The position numbers and the translations under genes were made by a program. A stretch of DNA of 64,000 bases from Arcticibacterium luteifluviistationis (GTDB lineage: Bacteria > Bacteroidota > Bacteroidia > Cytophagales > Spirosomataceae), in the NCBI RefSeq assembly GCF_003258705.1, contig NZ_CP029480.1, positions 4,650,001-4,714,000 on the forward strand, given 5' to 3'. Shown here piece by piece: positions 60,901 to 64,000 of this stretch (the stretch's first letter is position 1; each line of letters begins with the position of its first letter). Below the pieces are notes generated by a model. The model saw nothing but the letters and a program-made list of their open reading frames with translations. It did not search any database and was not told where the DNA came from.

Positions 60901-62379
60901 TCTGGAGCTTACAGTAATTTCTCAGTGACTCATTTAGCTTGTACAGGCTCAAATGCTAGTTCAAAAATATTGATTGACCCACCAACGCCAACTATTACAG
61001 CAGGAACGGCAGTCAATCCAAGTACTTGTTTGGGGACAAATGGAAGTATACCATTTACAAGTACAAATCTACCAGACGGTACATATTCTTTAAGTTTCAC
61101 TAGTACAGGAATAGCGAGTCCTCAGAATGTGACAGTAACTGGTAACGCTTTTACATTGGAAGCTTTGTCGTCAGGAGAGTATAGTAATTTTTCTGTCACT
61201 CATTTAAGTTGTACAGGAACTGATGTGAGTAGTATTGAATTGGAAGACCCAACTTTTTCAATTTCAGCATCCAACTTAGGACCTTATGAAGAAGGAGACT
61301 TGGTTCAATTGTTTGTTTCAAACGGAGTCTCATTTGATTGGTCAGGACCCAATGCTTTTCAAAGTACATTGCAAAATCCTAGTATTGCGACTGTAAACGC
61401 TATCAATTCTGGCGTTTATTCAGTTACCGTTGTAGATGAGAATAATTGTGTTGTGGAGGTAACTACCGAGGTGGATGTTGCTTGTACTACGCCTAGTATG
61501 TCCTATTATTTAGCCTATGGGGGGGGCAATCCTGAACTTATAACTCCTTTAAGAGACGGTATGCAGATACAGCAGTCTTCCAGGGCTATGACGGTTCTCG
61601 CATTTAGCACATGCACTAGTCCAGTTATTGAAAGTGTCAAATTGCAGCTTTCTGGTACTAGTAATTTGCAATACCATATTGATAACAATATGCCCTTTAA
61701 TTTACATGAAGTAGGGAATGTCTCCAATGGGGAAGTTTTACCTAATAATAGGTATACATTTATCTCTAGGGGATACTCAGAGGACGACGCAATGGGAACG
61801 GTTTTAGTAGGAGAAGATATTGTTCAATTTGACATCATTCCTCCATTATCCACATCTTCTCAGGCACGTGTATTAACTGAGCCTAGTTTTTCTGAGACCG
61901 AAATTTGTGTAGGAAGTAGTTTCGATGTTTCTACATCTGTAACGGGTGCATTTATGGTTGGGAATCTATATCAAGTTTACCTTTCAGACAAGAAAGGTTA
62001 CTTTTCATCAAGAACCCTTATTGGTAGTTCCAATAATCCAAGTTCAATAAGCTGTACTATTCCTAATTATGTTAAAGGAGGTTCAGCTTATAAAGTAATG
62101 GTGGTTTCTACAGCACCTGTGGTTTCTTCAGTTATCTCTTCGGCTAGTCTACATATTATTTCTTCTGACTTGGTACTTTCTTCTCCTGATGATGACCTTA
62201 ATGGAGGTGCAAGTAATTACAAAGCAATTAACAGTATTAAGGCAGGAAACAAAATAGAAGGCGGGGCAAATGTCTCATTAAGTGCGAAAAGAAAGATAGA
62301 ATTAGAGCCAGGTTTTATTGCTGAGCAAGGGACAGTTTTTAAAGCAGAAATGAAAGAAAACTGCCCCAGTCTAGATTAG
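54922..62379 (+). CDS. giant secreted repeat adhesin
   Basis: 2,485 residues with a signal peptide (about 1-23, KFSLFAQ). In order: eight domains of a DUF11/DUF7933-like beta-sandwich type, beginning near residues 24, 151, 290, 423, 566, 703, 847 and 985 and each opening with a PxLxKxxxxxxxxxGxxxxxxxxI-like phrase (KPILTKEIVTNPAAIGGST is an example); an fn3-like segment near 1110; two Ig-like domains (1213 and 1313, with YTWQVKQSGGSF and FQWQKWNGSSF); eight tandem repeats of 88-90 residues (1406-2114); a PKD-like domain; and a C-terminal beta-stack ending in the ELEPGFIAEQGTVFKAEM phrase common in Bacteroidota surface proteins. It lacks the standard type-IX secretion tail motif. A role in adhesion or gliding is inferred. 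The last four bases overlap the opposite lipoprotein gene. Confidence 0.93.
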   Translation: MKRTTTVLLVLLFFVKFSLFAQSPPSFNTYFSPNSVGPGSSSLLTYTINNSGGVPVTDIAFTNTLPAGLTIASPSGLIFNEVDGTVTAPDGGTTISFTGGRLGAGASLTIQLYVKASSVGTLTNTTGDLTSSAGNSGTATDDLVVSADFVGFSHSFDKPSIFIGETANFTFTFDNVLNSNNVQNYSFLTNLPEGLVLANPLNIISSCVSQYNPVPGFPSYFASANTLSANSGESSIGMNSGYIEAGTTCSISLDVEGVSLSENVISTSLSGTNANGVAVSSLSVIPNSANGVIFGKRFTDRVISTGDTTMLEFTISNVDRSDALTAISFTDDLDAVLSGMIAVDLPTGANVCGSGTLSFSGGSLSFSGGSLPAEGSCTFSVPVKIPANASAGAFTNITTAITGDRGGRAVTGPVATANFGVKSKPILTKEIVTNPAAIGGSTIFRYTLLNTDPNNELTLGQFMDDAHGFANTATFSFPSAGFCGASSSMSLIADYGTGPVSYSGIQLSDATLPAGTYCTFDVGVTFPSSVDEGVYPSEIIALEGTLDGFAVSGKVLGNEDLIISTLPKLSKNVLGNPSILPGDTVTFEYQVILGDGASQTFSGIGFGDDFSSLTSSFSATLNGLEIVEIFDINTCSPVVISGDGTDSLSFSGGSMSPGDTCSFKIKVKLAADATFGTFLTTTSNLVGDTFTRDPASTSFDVIGMVIKKEYSQPIFPGDNILMTYSFINPHPSDMAVFFNSTSSNFALHDLLNSQLNSLTYSSGAAFDSKCGSNPSITGTTSLRIFNVSVAPLDTCKLTIPVSISTSAEFNSYETQLTKPLYLTKDGSTILGGANSFQLLNGSFEVSPAIEFSKSFLSNAEPGDTVLLAFTIKNVHPSQGLSNISFTDNVSTMYSGFTTVDLPQSNVVGTGSVLTTEAGGDFVITLDGGSLAGGAEITFNVKVKVPDDIYSGTFTNTTSPISFDLNANTFTYNAASADLIVNNNRRPTFSKAFAQDTILTGQNTTLTFTVDNSLNGDAITSYSFSDNLPEGMVISSTPNIINSCAVGTVTATAGSSSFSFTGGSVAGSNSCTFSVDITAYKSKTVLNTSEELISEVGSSGKAIDSIYVKMPEPVLFSAITASSDSILLNVSPNVNNSDSVLVAFSSDGVFGNPAGFLNVGSSISGGGEVLFKGLAANVPNHLGLSQSTLYYYKVWSLGYDLYSDIGLTAQDTTCVNPSQAFDVTPSEAVVCVGTNPKLTVGPILENVNYTWQVKQSGGSFTDVVGSALYSKEDSSTLLLTNVSLLENNNVFRCIINSKCDVDTTSEFTLEVFGNPIISIQPKDSSTCAGNDVEFYVNAEGPGLTFQWQKWNGSSFDDISGATNDTLAFSSVLNAIDSTFYRCSITGTCGLTISDTALLRAPLIPVLTPESGVNPSTCLGTDGSIPFTSQNLPAGTYQISFTGGAGSQSVQVANDTFSLKNLAQGTYENFMVTYLECSGINSASVTLTDPPTPTIMAGAAVNPSTCLGADGSIPFTSTNLPAGTYTISFTGGLGSQSVAVANDTFSLKGLSSGAYSGFSVTHLACTGSDASSKTLTDPPTPTITAGTVVNPSTCLGADGSIPFTSTNLPAGTYTISFTGGLGSQSVAVANDTFSLKGLSSGAYSGFSVTHLACTGSDASSKTLTDPPTPTITAGTVVNPSTCLGADGSIPFTSTNLIAGTYTISFTGGSGSQSVAVANDTFSLKGLSSGEYSGFSVTHLACTGSDASSKTLTDPPTPTITAGTVVNPSTCLGADGSIPFTSTNLPAGTYTISFTGGLGSQSVAVANDTFSLKGLSSGTYSGFSVTHLACTGSDASSKTLTDPPTPTITAGTAVNPSTCLGADGSISFTSTNLSDGTYSLSFTSTGIASPQNVTVSGNAFTLEALSSGAYSNFSVTHLACTGSDASSKALIDPPTPTITAGTAVNPSTCLGTNGSIPFTSTNLPDGTYSLSFTSTGIASPQNVTVSGNAFTLEALSSGAYSNFSVTHLACTGSNASSKILIDPPTPTITAGTAVNPSTCLGTNGSIPFTSTNLPDGTYSLSFTSTGIASPQNVTVTGNAFTLEALSSGEYSNFSVTHLSCTGTDVSSIELEDPTFSISASNLGPYEEGDLVQLFVSNGVSFDWSGPNAFQSTLQNPSIATVNAINSGVYSVTVVDENNCVVEVTTEVDVACTTPSMSYYLAYGGGNPELITPLRDGMQIQQSSRAMTVLAFSTCTSPVIESVKLQLSGTSNLQYHIDNNMPFNLHEVGNVSNGEVLPNNRYTFISRGYSEDDAMGTVLVGEDIVQFDIIPPLSTSSQARVLTEPSFSETEICVGSSFDVSTSVTGAFMVGNLYQVYLSDKKGYFSSRTLIGSSNNPSSISCTIPNYVKGGSAYKVMVVSTAPVVSSVISSASLHIISSDLVLSSPDDDLNGGASNYKAINSIKAGNKIEGGANVSLSAKRKIELEPGFIAEQGTVFKAEMKENCPSLD
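59137..61263 (+). repeat. eight-copy tandem repeat in the adhesin gene
   Basis: Copies begin at 59137, 59401, 59665, 59929, 60193, 60457, 60727 and 60997. The first five are 264 bp (type A, TISFTGGLGSQSVAVAND), the last three about 270 bp (type B, SLSFTSTGIASPQNVTV). All share VNPSTCLGADGSIPFTSTNL and TDPPTPTI. Copies 3-5 and copies 6-8 are nearly identical at DNA level, implying recent duplication. Both unit sizes are multiples of three. Confidence 0.93.
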
Positions 62380-62852
62380 ATAACATTTAAAAGAACATTA
62401 CCCTTGAGCAGTTTATCACTTTTTTTATCCCAGAGTTTGAATAGGAAACGGTATGTTTCTCCTGGTTTCATTGGTTTACCAACTCTGATATTAAATTTTA
62501 GTTTTTCGGCATCAGCAGCACTAACACCAGTTAAATCATATTTTTTAAAATAGTCTTCAACAAAGTAAATGACATTATCATCTTTATCAATTAGGGAGTT
62601 TTCGCCACCAATAAATACTTGGCCGTTTTTGTCTTTTTTAAAGTTATCAACCCCAAGGATTTCTACAGTGAGTTCACTACCAAAAGCGATTTCTTTGTCT
62701 GCTTTTAAAGACTGGTTGCTGTATACGTTAACTGCTGTAGGGTTAAGACCTGAAGCAGTAACAAATAAGCCAATTGACTCATTTTTAATGTCAGAATTAC
62801 ATGATAAAACAATTAGAGAGAAAAAAGCTAGGCTTGATAGTTTTGAAAACAT
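62376..62852 (-). CDS. hypothetical lipoprotein
   Basis: 158 residues, with a lipobox (VLSC, Cys18). The mature part is beta-rich (ESIGLFVTASGLNPTAVNVY, then GKPMKPGETYRFLFKLWDKK) with an Ig-like look. I recognise no domain. It lies opposite to the adhesin gene, overlapping its stop by four bases, and diverges from the S74 gene. A surface role is inferred from the lipobox and neighbours. Confidence 0.75.
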   Translation of the reverse strand: MFSKLSSLAFFSLIVLSCNSDIKNESIGLFVTASGLNPTAVNVYSNQSLKADKEIAFGSELTVEILGVDNFKKDKNGQVFIGGENSLIDKDDNVIYFVEDYFKKYDLTGVSAADAEKLKFNIRVGKPMKPGETYRFLFKLWDKKSDKLLKGNVLLNVI

Positions 62853-62907
62853 TCTTAGAAATTAAATAATAATTAAAAAACAATTTTAACATAAATCACA
62901 GAAAGAC

Positions 62908-64000
62908 ATGAAATCAAGAATTAGAATACTTTTCTCATTGCTCTTTGCCAGCTTCTTTATGCAGGCTCAAATTAGCAAAAAAAGAGATGATGTAGAGCTG
63001 AAACAGATAAATAGTATGGTAACTGAGGCGAAAGCCGTAACCGATCAAGTTTTTAATGATGATTTGATAGTTAAAGGAAGTGCCTGTGTAGGCTTGGATT
63101 GCGTAAATGGAGAAAGTTTTGGTTTTGATACCATACGTATGAAGGAGAATAATATAAGAATCAAGGCTCAGGATACTAGTTCATCGGCTAGTTTCCCAAC
63201 CAATGATTGGCAAATAACCTTTAATGATAGTGGTAATGGTGGACTCAATAGGTTCTCTGTAGAAAATATAGATACAGGGAAAACGCCTTTTTCCATAATA
63301 GGAGGGGCACCTTCAAATGCTCTTTATGTACAGTCAAATGGTAATGTAGGTTTTGGCACAAGCACGCCTGTTGTTCAAATGCATAGTAAGGATGGTAATA
63401 CACCGACTCTAAGACTTGAACAAGATGGAAGTGCTGGTTTTTCAGCTCAAACTTGGGATATTGCTGGAAATGAAACTAACTTTTTTGTTAGAGATGCTAC
63501 TAACGGGAGTAAGTTGCCCTTTAGAATTCAAGCTAATGCTTCAAATAATAGTATATATGTAGCATCTGATGGAGATATTGGCTTCGAAACATCGACTCCG
63601 GATGGGCAGTTTGATATTGCCCATTCTGCCAATGCAAATAACCATGCTTTTTTGGTTAGCCCAACATCAAATGTTGGAGTAAATATTGATAATGGCTTTT
63701 TACCAAATGGACTTTTTGATGTTCAAACTACTGGTGGAGTTTCAAATTTCACAGTTACCGAAACTGGTGTCTATGTAAAGAATGCCATCCTTCCAGGGGC
63801 TTCTGCTCCTTCTGATGAGCGATTAAAGCAAAACATTGTGGCTCTTACTGATGCTACTAATGTGCTAATGAAGGTCTATCCTAAATCTTATTTTTACAGA
63901 GAAGATATTATTAAGAAGTATGGTTTCTCTGATAGAAAGCAATTTGGTGTAGTAGCACAGGAATTAGAGAAAGTGTTACCAGAGCTAGTAACTTCTAAAG
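62908..64000 (+). CDS. tail-fibre-like protein with S74 intramolecular chaperone domain (3' truncated)
   Basis: The frame runs from the ATG at 62908 to the window end with no stop, 364 residues visible. A signal peptide (MKSRIRILFSLLFASFFMQA) is followed by collagen/fibre-like repeats (NALYVQSNGNVGFGTSTP, NNSIYVASDGDIGFETSTP) and then the start of a Peptidase_S74 domain: SAPSDERLKQNIVAL, with Ser-Asp-Glu-Arg-Leu-Lys as the self-cleavage-type site. In phage tail spikes this domain trimerises the fibre and cuts itself off. In Bacteroidota it is found in many exported proteins. Confidence 0.92.
   Translation, partial: MKSRIRILFSLLFASFFMQAQISKKRDDVELKQINSMVTEAKAVTDQVFNDDLIVKGSACVGLDCVNGESFGFDTIRMKENNIRIKAQDTSSSASFPTNDWQITFNDSGNGGLNRFSVENIDTGKTPFSIIGGAPSNALYVQSNGNVGFGTSTPVVQMHSKDGNTPTLRLEQDGSAGFSAQTWDIAGNETNFFVRDATNGSKLPFRIQANASNNSIYVASDGDIGFETSTPDGQFDIAHSANANNHAFLVSPTSNVGVNIDNGFLPNGLFDVQTTGGVSNFTVTETGVYVKNAILPGASAPSDERLKQNIVALTDATNVLMKVYPKSYFYREDIIKKYGFSDRKQFGVVAQELEKVLPELVTSK

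Noticed and set aside
59137-61263. CRISPR-like regular repeat spacing
   Set aside because: The repeats are 264-270 bp, adjacent and coding, with no spacers.

Overview
The window looks like a low-GC chromosome segment from the Bacteroidota, most likely Cytophagales. The evidence is a SusC/SusD pair, Bacteroidota-typical families (DUF4301, DUF4295 beside rpmG, DUF3127, VF530, the C-terminal adhesin fold), lipoprotein signals of the SusD type, and promoter-like boxes of the Bacteroidota form TAnnTTTG, often 18-21 nt after TTTG. No rRNA, tRNA or CRISPR array was seen. The genus placement is inference.

Layout. 1-8.3 kb: the end of a glycan-utilisation locus (SusC cut by the window edge, SusD, two secreted sulfatases, a Tat-exported Gfo/Idh/MocA oxidoreductase), suggesting a sulfated polysaccharide. 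8.3-9.7 kb: a foreign-looking patch with one unrecognised gene. 9.7-15.6 kb: a likely redox/electrophile-defence regulon: FrnE-like DsbA protein, EthD protein, short-chain dehydrogenase, AhpD-like protein, TetR regulator, Kef-type antiporter and its NAD(P)H oxidoreductase partner. The regulator gene and the kef pair share a nearly identical 27-bp promoter/operator element. 16-20 kb: gdhA, a methyltransferase, an exported VOC protein and an AraC regulator. 20-29 kb: GH36-like glycosidase, haem-binding protein, SPFH protein, lipoprotein, NtrC-type regulator lacking its DNA-binding domain, YfcC transporter and a membrane protein.

29-43 kb is mostly housekeeping: hemB, a MoxR ATPase, prmC, a DUF1080 hydrolase, a patatin, a glycosyltransferase, a Gre-like protein, proA, DUF4301, a glycogen-binding-domain protein with a histone-H1-like tail, a zinc-protease-like lipoprotein, two Tat-exported TIM-barrel proteins, a TIGR04282 protein, RidA, and a membrane protein paired with a DCC protein. 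43-48 kb: a LytS/LytTR two-component pair, an 820-bp gene-poor region with tandem hairpins, then a VTC polyphosphate polymerase / DUF4956 / DUF2490 cassette. 48-55 kb: ftsY, a thioesterase, DUF4295, rpmG, DUF3127, an unknown protein with a DxDDTA motif coupled to VF530, and uvrA. 55-64 kb: a 2,485-residue surface protein with eight tandem repeats, a lipoprotein, and a tail-fibre-like S74 protein cut by the window end.

The items most worth a second look are the TetR/Kef shared operator, the DxDDTA protein, the VTC cassette, the repeat adhesin, and two intergenic regions with terminators that have no upstream gene.
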